64,000 nucleotides of DNA. Origin: Helianthus annuus (Eukaryota > Streptophyta > Magnoliopsida > Asterales > Asteraceae). Positions 1 to 11,995 of the stretch are shown one piece after another. Where the stretch lies: positions 81,980,075 to 82,044,074 of the forward strand of contig NC_035449.2 of the NCBI RefSeq assembly GCF_002127325.2, written 5' to 3'. Numbering within the stretch: position 1 is the first letter of the stretch; the number at the start of each line of letters is the position of its first letter. Below the pieces are notes generated by a model. That model ran no database searches. It was not told where the DNA came from and was given only the letters and a program-made list of their open reading frames with translations. The position numbers were made by a program, and so were the translations under genes.

Positions 1-80
1 TCTCTTTTATTAATGAATCTGTTTGTGTTGCTTCAACTAGTAATGTTAATGACATAGCTTCAACTAGTAATAGTAACAAC

Positions 81-2427
81 TTGACTGATTCGGAATTATG
101 GCATGCTAGACTAGGACTAGGACATGTACATTATAAAAGGATTAAGGAAATGTCTAAAATGAGCTTAATTCCACCTATTAACATAAACAATGATAAATGC
201 CATACTTGCAAGTTGAATAAGATAACTAAAAAGCCTTTCATGCAACTTGTTCATAGGGAAAGTAAAATGTTAGACTTGATACATAACGATCTATGCGACA
301 TTCAGCTACACCATCACTAGGTAATAAAAAGTATGTAGTAACGTTCATAGATGATGCTACTAGATTTTTCTATGCGTATTTGTTGCATTGTAAAGATGAA
401 GCTCTTTAAAAGTTTAAGATCTGTAAGCAAGAGGTAGAGCTTCATAGGAGTGGGTTGATCAAAACCCTACACACGGACAGAGGTGGTGAGTATTTTGATC
501 TGGTGTATTTCTAATCGGCTGGAATAATACACCATACCACAACTCCTTACACACCAGAACAAAATGGTGGGGTGGAAAGGAAGAATAGGACTCTAAAAGA
601 AATGGTCAATACCATGTTGTCCTATTCGGGCCTAAGTGAGGGCTTTTTGGGGTGAGGCTATGTTGACAGCCTGCTATTTGCTAAACAGGGCTCCAAATAA
701 AAAGAATAAGACCACCCCTTTTGAGCTTTGGTATAAAAACCACCTGAGCTGCATAAGCTGAGAGTTTGGGGTTGTAGAGCCGTGGTATGGCTCACTGATA
801 CTAAGATAAGGAACTTAGGGGAAAGAGGTATAAACTGCATTTTCATTGGGTATGCAAAGCATTCATTTGCTCACAGGTACTATGTTATAGAACCAAATGA
901 CTACGTGTCTGTGCATACGATAATTGAGGCAAGAACTGCAGAGTATGATGAGAATAGATTCTCTTCAATACCTAGGCCTAGGGACATGGTTCCAAGCTCT
1001 AGTAACTCTCAAGTGGCTGATCAAGTGATTGAGACTCCTCCGAAACCTAGGAGGGGTGGTAGAGCAAGAAAAGCTAAATCATTTGGTGTTGATTTTCAAC
1101 TATATTTGGTTGAAGGATCTAGAGATGAAATTAAAATTCAATATCAATATTGTTTCAATATTGAGGAAGATCCTAGAACCTATAGTGAAGCCATGGCATC
1201 CCGGGATGTAGCTTTCTAGAAACAAGCTATAAATGATGAAATGGACTCTATTTGGATGAGGAGATATATATGAAACAACTAGAGGGTTTTGTTATGCCTG
1301 GCAATGAGCATAAGGTGTGTAAGCTAGTTAAGTCATTGTATGGCTTAAAGCAAGCACCTAAACAGTGTTATCAAAAGTTTGATGACGTGGTTTTGTCTAA
1401 TGGTTTTGTATTAAACCAAGCGGACAAGTGTGTGTATAGCAAATTTGATGATTCTAGGAAGGGAGTCATAATTTGTCTATATGTAGATGACATGTTGATC
1501 TTCAGTACTGACTAGGATCAAGTTGATAAAACAAAGTAATTTTTGTCATCTTGCATTGACATGAAGGATATGGGGGAGGCGGAAGTGATCCTTGGTATAA
1601 GGATCAAACGGGAGAACAATGGCATATCGATCTCTCAATCTCATTATATTGAGAAGATATTGAAAAAGTTTAATTTTCATGATAGTTCTCTGGTTAGCAC
1701 TCCAATGGATCCTGCTTTTAAGCTCTCCCCTAATGAAGGTGTAGCTATAAGCCAACTTGAATATTCAAGGGCCATTGGATCTCTCATGTATGCCATGATT
1801 AGCAATAGACCGGATATAGCTTATGATGTTGGAAAGCTTAGTAGGTATACTAGCAATCCAGGTGCAAGTAATTGGCAAGCAATGAATCGAGTATTTAGGT
1901 ACTTGAAAGGAACCATGAAATATGGTTTGACTTATACTGGATTTCCTTTAGTTTTAGAAGGTTATTTGGATGAAAGCTGGATTAACAACAAGGAAGATCA
2001 TTCTTCCACAAGTGGATGAACTTTTCTGCTTAGAGGAGGTGCCATGTCTTGGGCATCAATGAAACAGACTTGCGTAACTGATTCGACAATGGAGTCCGAG
2101 TTTGTAGCATTAGCCACAGCTGGCAAAGAAGCTGAGTGGCTAAGAAACTTGATTTATGAGATTCCATTGTGGCCTAAACCTATATCACCAATATCTATTA
2201 GATGTGATAGTGTTGCTACCTTGGCTAAGGCCTATAGTCAAATGTATAATGGGAAGTCTAAACACTTAGGTGTTAGACACAACATGATTCGCGAGCTCAT
2301 CATGCATGGGGTGATATCGGTAGAATTTGTGAGAACTCAACAGAATTTAGCCGACCACTTAACCAAAGATTTATGTAGAGATCTTGTGCACAAGGTGGTT
2401 GTAGGGATGGGATTAAAGTACACATGA
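81..2427 (+). pseudogene. Copia-A pol remnant (pre-integrase, integrase, RT, RNase H)
   Basis: The segment at 81-320 has the pre-integrase signature LWHARLGLGH followed by CHTCKLNK. Integrase pieces follow at 320-780 in shifting frames, with the catalytic-region text HTDRGGEYFD around 472-500 and a PEQNGGVERKNRTLKE-like stretch around 555-600. The RT part reads KSLYGLKQAPKQ (about 1333) and LYVDDMLIFS (about 1479). The later RT frame (1543-2019) has SRAIGSLMYAMISNRPDIAY. RNase H (2044-2427) has TDSTMESEFVALATAGKEAEW and ends near LADHLTKDL. Frames break near 320, 780, 1219, 1515 and 2019, and the conserved 5' part of RT (the region before the YMKQ motif) is largely missing around 1219-1255. 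No functional product is expected. Confidence 0.85.
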
Positions 2428-2949
2428 GATTTCATGTGTTAAGATACCCAATTCCCACCTAATATGACATTAGGTGCTGAGTTCAATGCGGAAAGCTTAA
2501 CATCTAGAAATTGGAACACATTGGTAGAATCATTCCAAGGTATGTGTTCAGACTTGCAAGTTAAAGGAGGTTGAAGGTTTTCTTCTTAATAGTTCACTGA
2601 AAAATTGCATATGCAGGTGCAAGAATAAAGAGCTACCGATATGAGCATGAAGGTTAGCCTCTTCAAGATGCTAGGACTCGGCTTTGATATGCTCATTGAA
2701 GGATGGGACACCGGCTAGAAAAAATAGTGTCAAGAAAGAACATTAGAGTATGTAAACTTGTGTGTATATTATCTTCATGTATTCACTGAATAGAAAGGGT
2801 TTCTTTAGCGACACCCCTATATTTGAATATTTGGAATGTGTAATATACTAATGTGAAATTCAATCGTCGCGATATTTCATTTATGCAAAAGTTTGATTGT
2901 TGTGAATTTGTTTAAGTTAATCAAGGATTAAGCTAAAATGGGGGAGGAA
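2428..2949 (+). other. Copia-A 3' untranslated spacer and polypurine tract
   Basis: Non-coding stretch between the RNase H end and the 3' LTR. The purine run ATGGGGGAGGAA (2938-2949) directly abuts the LTR start TGTTAG and fits a plus-strand primer. Nothing else was recognised. Confidence 0.7.
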
Positions 2950-3001
2950 TGTTAGATATTTTAGTGTAATCGGGATTGACTTGGTGATCAAAGTGAATAA
3001 T
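2950..3001 (+). repeat. Copia-A 3' LTR, first 52 bp
   Basis: Starts TGTTAG immediately after the polypurine tract. The last five bases, ataat (2997-3001), are duplicated at 18143-18147 on the other side of the Athila-like insertion, which shows the LTR continues at 18148. Confidence 0.75.
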
Positions 3002-3810
3002 TGATGTGTGTAAAATGCAACATATAAATTAAATCAAATGAGGCATAAAACTAACCATTTTTTTAGTACTAATGTTGGAAAAGTGTGCTTTTGTCTTCCT
3101 TTTGTATTTTCAGGACCAAATGAGCTTAAACGAAGAAAAGGAAGAAATATGCAGCAAAAACTAACATAAATACAAAGAAAAGGAATAAACGTGATATGCC
3201 AGACCCCTCGGCAGCATCCCCAAAAGCAAAAACAAGAAACAGAAGGCTGACCATGGCCCGTACTCACTGGACACGGGGGTGTGGTCAGATATCTGCAAAA
3301 ATGGACAAACCTGTGGAAGCTTCTACGCCCACCACGGGGGCAAGCCCAGCTCAGCACGGGGCGTGGTCAACGCTAAGTTTCGCAGAATCTTGCAAATCTT
3401 GATAGTACAGATACGCTTCTGCTCACGGGGTCGTGCCTAGCGAACACGGGCCGTGTGGAGCCCAATACTGACAAATGCAATTAATGAAGGAAGAGAAAAG
3501 GGATGGCCACGGGGGCCTGTCCAGCAGACACGGGGCCGTGGCCGGGCTTCTGTTCAGGCTATAAATAGGGGTGCTTGGCTCACTTCAAACGCATCCCTTG
3601 GCTAACCACTTCTCTCCCACTTTTCCACCACTCCACCACCACTACAACACCCACATCCACCACCATCATCCACCTTAGAGAGTGTGTAGTAGTCTCGGGA
3701 TCCAAGATTGATAGTAAGAGTTCTTGTCAATCAAAGGCCATGTTTGGCTAAGTCTCTAACATCACTTGGTGAAGACAAGCATTTAATGTATTACTTTTGA
3801 TTTTTAATCT
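3002..3810 (+). repeat. Athila-like element 5' LTR, first part (split by Copia-B)
   Basis: Matches the start of the 3' LTR at 16399 closely. It contains a TATA box TATAAATA near 3560 and several copies of a CACGGGG-CGTG palindromic word, for example CACGGGGCCGTG at 3529-3540. The last five bases, aatct (3806-3810), are the Copia-B target duplication, repeated at 11032-11036. Confidence 0.88.
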
Positions 3811-4217
3811 TGTTGGTGCATATGTCTGTCAACTTCATCTTGTATCGAGTCTCGTATTAGAATAGATAGATCAGGGCACGAAATACGAGAAATATGTGAA
3901 TGTAACCATTTCGCACGAAATGGAAAGTCCATTTCGTACGAAATGGAGATGGCCATTTCGTGTGAACTGTTTCGTGCGGAATGGTTGGCCTATATATAGG
4001 TGTCTTGATCATTTTGTTTGTATCGATTTGATTCCGGTGTGGAGGTGCTGCCGAAGTGTCTACTGCATGTAAAAAGCTGTTATATCAATATACAAGACAT
4101 TAAAAGTGATTCTGTGTGTAAATCAAGCTGATTGAAAATCGATACGTTTGTTTCCGCCTCTCGTATTGATTGGAACTCTTCTGAACGACTCGTTTTGGTC
4201 ATGCATACGATACTACA
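3811..4217 (+). repeat. Copia-B 5' LTR (407 bp)
   Basis: Begins TGTTGGTGCA and ends ACGATACTACA. It contains the exact 18-bp palindrome CCATTTCGTACGAAATGG at 3929-3946, a relative (CCATTTCGCACGAAATGG) at 3906-3923, and a TATA-like CCTATATATAGG near 3989-4000. Confidence 0.92.
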
Positions 4218-4219
4218 AG

Positions 4220-4231
4220 TGGTATCAGAGC
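4220..4231 (+). promoter_or_regulatory. Primer-binding site, tRNA-iMet type
   Basis: TGGTATCAGAGC, two bases after the LTR end, is complementary to the 3' end of initiator methionine tRNA, the usual Copia primer. The local text TACAAGTGGTATCAG matters because TACAAGTGGT recurs five times further inside the element. Confidence 0.9.
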
Positions 4232-4439
4232 TCAGGAGGAAGAGTTCTTACCGAATTCAGCTTTATTTCATCAAAATTCTGATTTCTACACCTTCTTTTA
4301 CACATTTTTCAAAATTAAACAAGTTTTCACGGTTAAAATGGGCTAATTTTCACATATAACGTGCATAACACTGTTTTAACGAATCCTTGAAAGAATTAGA
4401 CCTAAAATCAACCTAAAACCTGATCAATTTGACAAAAAT

Positions 4440-4700
4440 CTGGCCGAGAGCATGAAGTTAGCACCATTTCGCATGGATTGAGCCTTCCATTCCGCATGGA
4501 TTGGATTATTAGTCTTCATTTCGCACCAAAATTGGACTTCATTTCGCACGAAGTGGGTATAAGGGTTCATTTCATTTGAAAATTTTGCATTTCGTACAAA
4601 ATCATCCATTTCGTTTGAAGTTAATTCGTACGAAGTAGTCCAGCAGGTCATTTCGCTTGAAAGAGTCATTTCGCACTAAACCCAATTTGTGTGAATAGTG
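4440..4700 (+). repeat. Leader array of CATTTCG-type palindromic words
   Basis: The stretch between PBS and gag is packed with degenerate copies of the same word as in the LTR (CATTTCGCAC, CATTTCGTAC, CATTTCGCTTG and relatives), about a dozen in 260 bp. They are loosely spaced rather than a strict tandem repeat. Confidence 0.75.
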
Positions 4701-4744
4701 TCATTTCATTTGAAAACTGAGTTTGTGAAAAATTTTACCGAATC

Positions 4745-6380
4745 ATGGAAGAAGAATTTTACAACGCGTTTGCTACTGCCCCGAGTACTCCTGTTACCAT
4801 TGCTCAGAGTGTGAACATGGAAAATGAAACAGGAACGTTACAGAAACCTCCAAAGTTGATGGGCATTGAAGAATACTATGGTTGGAAAGACCGGTTCGAA
4901 AATTGGGTTCAAGCAAATCATTTGAGGTCTTGGGAGTGTATTGAGAAAAAGTATGTTAAACCTCGTACAGATATGGGAGTTATCAAAACTATTTCTGAAT
5001 TGTCGGACAAAGAGAGAGACGTGTACAAGGCAGAAAAAGATGATGATCAGTCTACTCCGGCAAGCTGTGAAAGAAGACATCTTCATATTACTTCAACACG
5101 ATAGTACTTCATGTTCGATTTGGGAAGCGCTTCAAATTAAGTTTGAGGGAAGTACAGAAATGATCAGGAGTAAGAAATCATTATTAAAGAAAGAATTTGA
5201 TCTGTTTACTAGCTTGCCGGGTGAAACTACAAAGAAACTGATTGAGAGATATTGTCATTTAGTGCGTTCAATGTCACTGTTAGATATCAACAAAGATCGA
5301 GAAGAATGGGTTGACAAATTAGCTTATGCTTTACCTCAGAAAGAATGGGGTACATATCTGATGATCTTAAAGAACACTGGAGAATATGATAAATTGACAA
5401 TTTCTCAGTTCATTGAAAAACATGAAGGACAAGATCTTGAACAACAAAATATTGCTAGAATGAACCATCCAAGTGGTCAACAAGACATCAAGATGTATTA
5501 CAAAGGGAATGTACAGAATGTTGAAGCAAGTCCGAAGGTCCAAACTGCTTTCAGCGCAGAAAACTCATCCGAATCAGTCAATCATAGTCCAATCAGCAAC
5601 AGTGGATTTTCTTCATACTGAAGTGTTAGTCCGAATGTTTCAACCTCAAGTCATCAGTTCCAAAGTTCAAACAACAGTAATGGTCATGTGTTACACTGCA
5701 ACATCGCGTTGCATCTTCAGAACGGTCAAAATTTCTCTGAAGAAGTCGCTAAAGGTCATATGGCATTACTAGCTACAGTGTTAGAATCTTATGAGGGTTT
5801 GGTTGTTGGAAGGATCGGAAATCCTATGTTGACAAAAGAGGATTACGATCAGATCGATGCTGAGGAAATGGAGCTTATGGATATTAAGTGGTGTTTAGCA
5901 AGTGTATTGAGGAGAGCTAAGAAATTTAAGATCATTACTGGAAGAGATGACTTTCATGATGCTAATGTTTCTACTTTAGGTTTTGATAAATCTAAAGTTA
6001 CTTGTTTTCGATGCAGGGAAAAAGGACATTTCAAGAGGGAATGTACCAATCGAGAAGCAGGTGGAGCACAGAATCCGCTTGGGAATAATGACTATTATCG
6101 GAAAGCTATATATCAACAAGTTGCTCAACAACCATCATCATCCAATGCTATTGAAGATGGAAAGAAGAAAGCTTATCTGGTTAATCAAGATGATGAAAAA
6201 GTGGCAGAAGGTGTTAGCTGGGACAAATACATTCCGGCTGATTTAAAGTTAGGAGCATTCATTGCACAAATAGTTCAAGAGCCAGATTTGATGAAAGAGT
6301 GGATGAATGTGCTTGCCAATAATGAGAAAAATCAAGATGGAGAGTCTGTCTCTTCAGAAGAAGACTCAGAACAGACATAA
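4745..6380 (+). pseudogene. Copia-B gag with CCHC zinc knuckle, frameshifted
   Basis: Starts MEEEFYNAFATAP at 4745. The Copia gag (UBN2-like) signature is visible as YYGWKDRFENWVQAN, then after a frameshift near 5060 as DSTSCSIWEALQIKFEGS, KKSLLKKEFDLFTSLPGE and WVDKLAYALPQKEWG. After a second break near 5620-5690 the frame 5688-6380 carries CFRCREKGHFKREC at 6004-6045, a CX2CX4HX4C nucleic-acid-binding knuckle, followed by an acidic tail ending SSEEDSEQT. Gag would form the particle and bind element RNA. Confidence 0.82.
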
Positions 6381-8526
6381 GTGTTTGGTCAATCATCACC
6401 TGATAGCAGTGATGATGAAGAAGAAATACAAATAAACATTGGAAAAACTCAATTATCCCCTGAAAGTTTAAAATTTTATTTTGCAGATAGATTGGAGAAA
6501 CTAAAGGAGAAGCGAGCAGTGAAAGAACAGAAAAAGGTAAAATACAAGAATGTTGCTCAGGAAAAGAAGTTTGAACAGAATGAAGGAGTTAAAGTTGCTG
6601 AGAAGGTGGTTGAAGCTGAGAAAGTGGTTGAAGCTGAGAAGGTAGTTGAAGTTGAAAAAATAGTCGAAGTTGAAAAGATTATCGAAGTTGAAAAAGTTGT
6701 TGAGATCACGAAACCTTGTCTAAAATGTTTGGAACCATGCAAACATTGTGAAGAAAAAGATGAGAAGTATAGTGAGCTTGACAAGATGAAAGAAAAATTA
6801 TTGTTTGATGTCAAGTATATGAAAGAATCGTATGATGTGTTGAACAGAACGGTGAATAGTCCGCAAAAGACAAATTCTGAAAGAGAAGATGCCTTAACCA
6901 TGATGAATGCAGTGATGATGTCTAAGCAGAAGGCTATCAATCATTATATTGAAGAATGTGCAAAGTTGAAGCAGGGGTTGGAGACAGAAAAGATAGAAAA
7001 TGAAAGAATCAGACGATTGCTGCAAAGTTATTCAAGTTCTGATTATTTGACTGACAGAATTTATCCAACTGTTGCAGGTTTTGAAGAATTTCAAGATAAG
7101 AAGACTGAAGAGAAGGATACTGGTAAGAAACAAAGTGCAAATTATAACAAGTGTCCGCCACCGATCTGGGAAGGTTATTCTCCCAGAAAACCAAATGAGG
7201 AACAAGTTAAAAAGGCAATCAATGTAAAATTGAAGTCTGAAACAACTGATGAGTTACCAGAAAACATTGACGTCACGTTCACATCGTCTAACACCGATCA
7301 TGAGTCTAAGTTAATAAAGAAAGTGGTCGATCAGGTGTTGGATAAAGATGAGGAGTCAGAGTCAAAATCCGAATATGAGAGTTCGAGTTCATCAGTTGGC
7401 AGTCCAAAGTCGTCGGTCAAACAGGTATGCAATAAAGAATTTCTTTTATCAAAATCTAATTTGAATGCCGAACCAATCAAAGTGGCATATACTTTGAATG
7501 ATTCAGACAAATTATATTCAAATGAAGAATTTCCAATAAGAGGTGTTAATCCGAAATGATTAACAAGGTTTTCAAATTAACAGAAATTAATATTTCTGAA
7601 ATAAAAGATGTAAGTCTTGCTGAAAAGCCTAAACCTTACACCTCAAGAGTTCAACAGAGATTAAACAAGAAAAAGGGTTACAGTTTTGGTTCTGGTTTTC
7701 AAAAGAAACCAAACCATAACAGTAATTTCAAAAAGAAAGGATTGGGTTTTATTCCACCCGAAAATTATAAAAATGAGAAAATTTCTAAAACAAAAACAGT
7801 ATTTGTTTCAGGGTCAAGTTCTGAGGAAGAAGAAAAGATCTCATTCTGGAAACAATCAAACAAAGCGTTCTTTGCATAAAAACAGAGAAATGAGAAGAAT
7901 GGAGTTCATCAGAGAAAGGAAACAAGAACCTGTTACCGATGTCAAGTAGTTGGTCACATTGCTTGGAAAATTGTCCAATGGCTACCAACACAAAACAGGA
8001 AGTTGTTTCTAAACTCAAAGAAGAAGTTGTTGATAAAACTGAAACACCAACTGAAAAATTCAAAGTGTTTAAAAACTCAACATATGAAGTTGGTGAATGT
8101 TCAAAAAGATTTTACAAAGGAAGGGTGAATCTTAACAACCAAACATGGGTTGCTAAGAAAACAGATGTGAAATCTGGCGATGAATCTGACTCGTCAAAGT
8201 CAGAAGAGCCACAAGTTAAGGATAATAGTGATAATTCAGTGCCTCCAATGGATGAGGTCAATTTTCCACCATTGAGAGCTGAAAATTTAAAATCAAAAGT
8301 TGGTAAAGTGGAAATTTCGAATCAATTCTATTCTGAAAAGAAAGAATTTGATGTCGAAAAATCAATTAATGAAAAAATGAAACATATTTTTGGGAAGATG
8401 GTTGATGGAAGGGCAAAATGGGTAAAAGATTTTTATGAATCAAAGAGAAATGTTGAAACCCCGAGTGAAACCGAGAAGGTCACACCCAAAGCTAGTCAGG
8501 CTTGGGTGTCTGTATTCTTTGCTTAA
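6381..8526 (+). pseudogene. Copia-B gag C-terminal extension: coiled-coil and second zinc knuckle
   Basis: Open pieces 6381-7559, 7556-7879 and 7939-8526 continue the gag direction. Visible are a lysine/glutamate-rich start, a heptad-like repeat of VEAEKVV units (6588-6708), a cysteine pair cluster CLKCLEPCKHC, a long charged helix, acidic serine tracts, and at 7929-7975 a second knuckle beginning CYRCQVVGHIAW, with a +1 frameshift before its last cysteine. It ends SQAWVSVFFA then stop. In related Copia elements a similar text precedes the protease, but here no protease motif follows. Function beyond RNA or particle binding is unknown. Confidence 0.65.
6588..6708 (+). repeat. Coding minisatellite, 21-bp unit
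   Basis: Six imperfect copies of a 21-base unit encoding V-E-(A/V)-E-K-(V/I)-(V/I). The heptad spacing suits a coiled coil. Third-position changes between copies suggest the expansion is not very recent. Confidence 0.8.
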
Positions 8527-10600
8527 AAACCTGACTTGCTGGAGCTCCCAAGTTGGTAATCGTGGAGCGGGAATCGGCATCATTCTTGAATATGTTTGAT
8601 TGAAAAGAAAAAAAAACTACAAGTGGTTAAAGTCAAAATTGTCATATTTCGATTTACAAGTGGTATGGTTGACAAGTGAACATACAGGTGTTTGTTCTTA
8701 CAAGTGGTTAATCAAGGTTATTAAGTTGAACTTGATTTAACTTTCATATATGAGATTGAAAAACAATGTGATGAAACCCCTAACCTACAAGTGGTTGGTG
8801 AATTTCAACAAAACTTATTTTCCAGAAAAACCATTTTGATTAAAACAAACTTAAGTGTTTTGAAATCATAATGGGAAAATAGTTTGTTGTGAGGGGGAGT
8901 TCTGATTGTTTATGCCAAGTGGATGGCGAATTGAAGCAATTCAAATCAGTTGTCATTTTATTGTACAGTTTGTTTTCAAATTTTCCTTGAAAATAAAAAA
9001 TTGCAACATATTTTTGATTTTAGTGGGAGTAAAAAATTTTTAGAAATTTCGAAAATTTGAAAAATCCAAAAACATGATAAAATCTCAAAATCCAAAAACA
9101 TCGAAAAATCAAAAATGGTTTTGTTGTGAAAAAGAGGAAATGATAGTACATCAGTGGACTATCACAACACGCTAAAGAAATGAAAAGTTAAATGTGATAA
9201 ACGATCTCACTGAGGATGTGACAGTAGGTTTTTATACATTCAGTAGATTGTTTTCAAGATATAAACCTAAATATCAAATACTTACTTATTTCGTGGGGAA
9301 CATCTCTCGGATATATGGGTAACCCCCGAAATCTTGTTTGAAAGATTTTCTATTTCTGACATACTAGGTCTTTGTGCGTGATGATATCTGGGGTATTATA
9401 CCTGGACTTCTGATTTTGCGGAAGCAATAGCCTAGTCCTCGTATAATGCTTTGCACAGCTTTAATATTAAAGCCAACCCTCAGCATAAAAAATGATGAAA
9501 CATTGAAAAATGCTAATCATGTGTTGTTGAAGAAAAGATCCCCAAACAGGACACACCTAAAGTCGAGCCATCATCCCTTTGTCTGAACGGAAGTTCTAAC
9601 CTGAGCTCTCATGGTCTCGCATTACCCGTTTACAGATATCGTTAGTGTACATTCACCTGTAAGACTGAATATAGAAGTCTGGATACGGGAGTATATTCTG
9701 AGGTGGTACACGCGAATAAGTATAAGTTCTTAAAACACTAATCTCGTATCTCGGAACAGTTGAACTTTGTGTGAAAATTTAAGTGGATCAGTATACTAAC
9801 AATCTAAGTGAATCGTTTAGAACCTAAAATGTTTATAGCTTAACGGTGTTAGTGATTTGTCTCAAAAACTGATATGATCCTCTTATACAAACTTACAAAA
9901 ATATTGTCTGTAAATATTTCTTTAACTGCATTTTATCAAAAACAAAAATCCAAAAAGATTTTCAGTGTGTTTTAGCATAAATTTTTGAAAATACAAAAAG
10001 ATTTTCGACAACTAATTATGAATAGCTGATTTTCAAAATTCCGAGTGCTAATCATGATGAACAGGTTTGGGTAAGTTTGTTCGAGATGAAAAGTAAAGTT
10101 AAAAGGTTGAGATAATTTGTGAAATGTCATATTATAACAAATGATGTTTTGAGTTTGTTTCTACAAGTGGTAAGCAAAGAATAAATTTGTCAAATTTTTA
10201 AATTTGTGAAATTTATTGTGAGGTAGAGATTTGTGCAGGTCCCCGTGTCTAAACCTGAGCAAAGTGTGAGCCAAGAATCGATCCTAGAACAAGAAAGTCA
10301 GACTGCGATCCCAGCTTATCGTAAGGGGGAGTCTGAAGATGCAAGATCCAGTTTCTAATTCTGGATCAAAATTCAAGGGGGAGTTTGGATGATAGAGAGT
10401 CAGATTTGAATCCTGATGTTCACGCAAGCTGGTGATGCTGATGAACTTAAGGAATCAAGAGATCTGATCAAAAGATGATATAAATAGAGATTGAAGGATG
10501 CTTACATTGTCAGATACTTTGGAAGAGCACGATGACTGATCAAGAATGAATATGTTGAATACTCGACACTGAAGACTTCGTCAACATCCAAGGGGGAGTC
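8527..10600 (+). other. Copia-B non-coding region with PBS-like and PPT-like motif copies
   Basis: About 2 kb without a convincing gene. It contains TACAAGTGGT at 8618, 8655, 8699, 8786 and 10162, the same ten bases that span the LTR/PBS junction at 4214-4223. It also contains GGGGGAGT runs at 8891, 10323 and 10375, besides the functional-looking polypurine tract at 10590-10600. The region occupies the place of pol. Confidence 0.75.
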
Positions 10601-11031
10601 TGTTGGTGCATATGTCTGTCAACTTCGTCTTGTATCAAGTCTCGTATTAGAATAGATAGACCAGGGCACGAAATACGAGAAATATGTGAATGTAACCATT
10701 TCGCACGAAATGGAAAAGACCATTTCGCACGAAACGGAAAGTCCATTTCGTACGAAATGGAGATAGCCATTTCGTGTGAACTGTTTCGTGCGGAATGGTT
10801 GGCCTATATATAGGTGTCTTGATCATTTCGTTTGTATCGATTTGATTCTGGTGCCGAGGTGCTACCGACGTGTCTACTGCATGTAAAAAGCTGTTATATC
10901 AATATACAAGACATTAAAAGTGATTCTGTGTGTAAATCAAGCTGATTGAAAATCGATACGTTTGTTTCCGCCTCTTGTATTGATTAGAACTCTTCTAAAC
11001 AACTTGTTTTGGTCGTGCATACGATCCTACA
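10601..11031 (+). repeat. Copia-B 3' LTR (431 bp)
   Basis: Same start and end words as the 5' LTR, longer by one extra 24-bp segment carrying another CATTTCGCACGAAA word (about 10722-10745). A handful of base differences from the 5' copy are visible. Confidence 0.92.
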
Positions 11032-11036
11032 AATCT

Positions 11037-11971
11037 TTTCGCACTTTTTATGTGGTTTTATATTAATTAATTTAATAACTAGTTTCTTATGTTGAAGGTG
11101 AAACTTCTTTATCATTTGTCCGTGGTGTCTTGGCATTACTTTACTGTCTATATAAAGTAAAAGATTTACACCATTCATATCTCTACGGTCTATATAGAGA
11201 TATGTTGGCTACCTGGTCGGGGGTTAAGGGAATGGTTTAGTAAGGTTCTTGCCGTGTTCAGTGTATAGATCCTGCAAGGACCTGGGTCAAGCTTACTAGG
11301 AGCTCCTTCAATACCCACTGGTATTGGATGGCGGGGGTGCGAATGGCTTGATCCCCTCATATGTAAACTACTATTAATACATTAAACTGGCTACTTGGGA
11401 TTGTATCCCTGCTGACTCAAACCACTTAGCCGACGGTAACGTCACCTTCAAAAGAGGGGCCTACCACTTTTCGCATTAATAACTTAATTAATTATCTTCC
11501 AATATTCCGACCCTTTGGGATTGTATCCTTGCTGACTCAAACCACTGGGTTAAGGGTAACGTCACCTGCAAAAGAAGGGCCTACTACTATAACTAAGATA
11601 ATCTCTTAAAAGTGCAAAAGTGCGGAAATCATCAAAGGATACATTAAAGGCGAGACGGATCCAAGTGATTCATCTTCTCTATCTGTTTTTATTTTTATTT
11701 CAGCATTTTTATTTTTTATTTTTCATGTTTAAAATATTTTCTCAAAAATTTTGGTTTGATTAGACGTTGAGGATAAACCGGTACTAATAGATCTTGTGTC
11801 CTTGGATGACCTCAGTATCTTACCAACGCTATACTATGCTCAGGATGGGTGCACTTGCCCATGTGTGTGTTTAGTGTTAGTAGAGTATCGTGTTTTATAA
11901 ATTAAAACTTGACTAATGTGTAAAATGGGCTTACAATATTAATAAAAACATATTACACCTTACACACACCA
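11037..11971 (+). repeat. Athila-like element 5' LTR, second part
   Basis: Continues the LTR after Copia-B and aligns with 17214-18142 of the 3' LTR. Both copies contain a near-duplicated internal block with the words 'gggattgtatccctgctgactcaa' and 'gggattgtatccttgctgactcaa' about 120 bp apart (shown here only as the start of each block near 11398 and 11518). It ends ACACACACCA immediately before the PBS. Confidence 0.87.
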
Positions 11972-11977
11972 AGTTTT

Positions 11978-11995
11978 TGGCGCCGTTGCTGGGGA
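11978..11995 (+). promoter_or_regulatory. Primer-binding site, tRNA-Asp type
   Basis: TGGCGCCGTTGCTGGGGA lies six bases after the LTR end. It is complementary to the 3' end of plant tRNA-Asp(GTC) with one mismatch (GCT for GCC). This is the usual primer of Athila/Tat-type elements. Confidence 0.8.

Larger units (their letters stand above)
3811..11031 (+). mobile_element. Copia-B: pol-less Ty1/Copia-type gag element nested in an LTR
   Basis: Starts TGTTGGTGCATATG and ends CGATCCTACA, flanked by the 5-bp duplication aatct (3806-3810, 11032-11036). Removing it restores the continuity of the Athila-like LTR. LTRs are 407 and 431 bp; the length difference is one extra palindromic word in the 3' copy. 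It has an iMet PBS (4220-4231), a gag region (4745-8526, frameshifted), 2 kb of non-coding DNA and a polypurine tract AAGGGGGAGTC next to the 3' LTR. No integrase, RT or RNase H was seen in any frame, so it is non-autonomous. Confidence 0.9.

Noticed and set aside
3196..3402. Small ORFs in the Athila-like LTRs (also 16657-17155)
   Set aside because: They overlap LTR palindromic words and differ between the two LTRs; no conserved protein.
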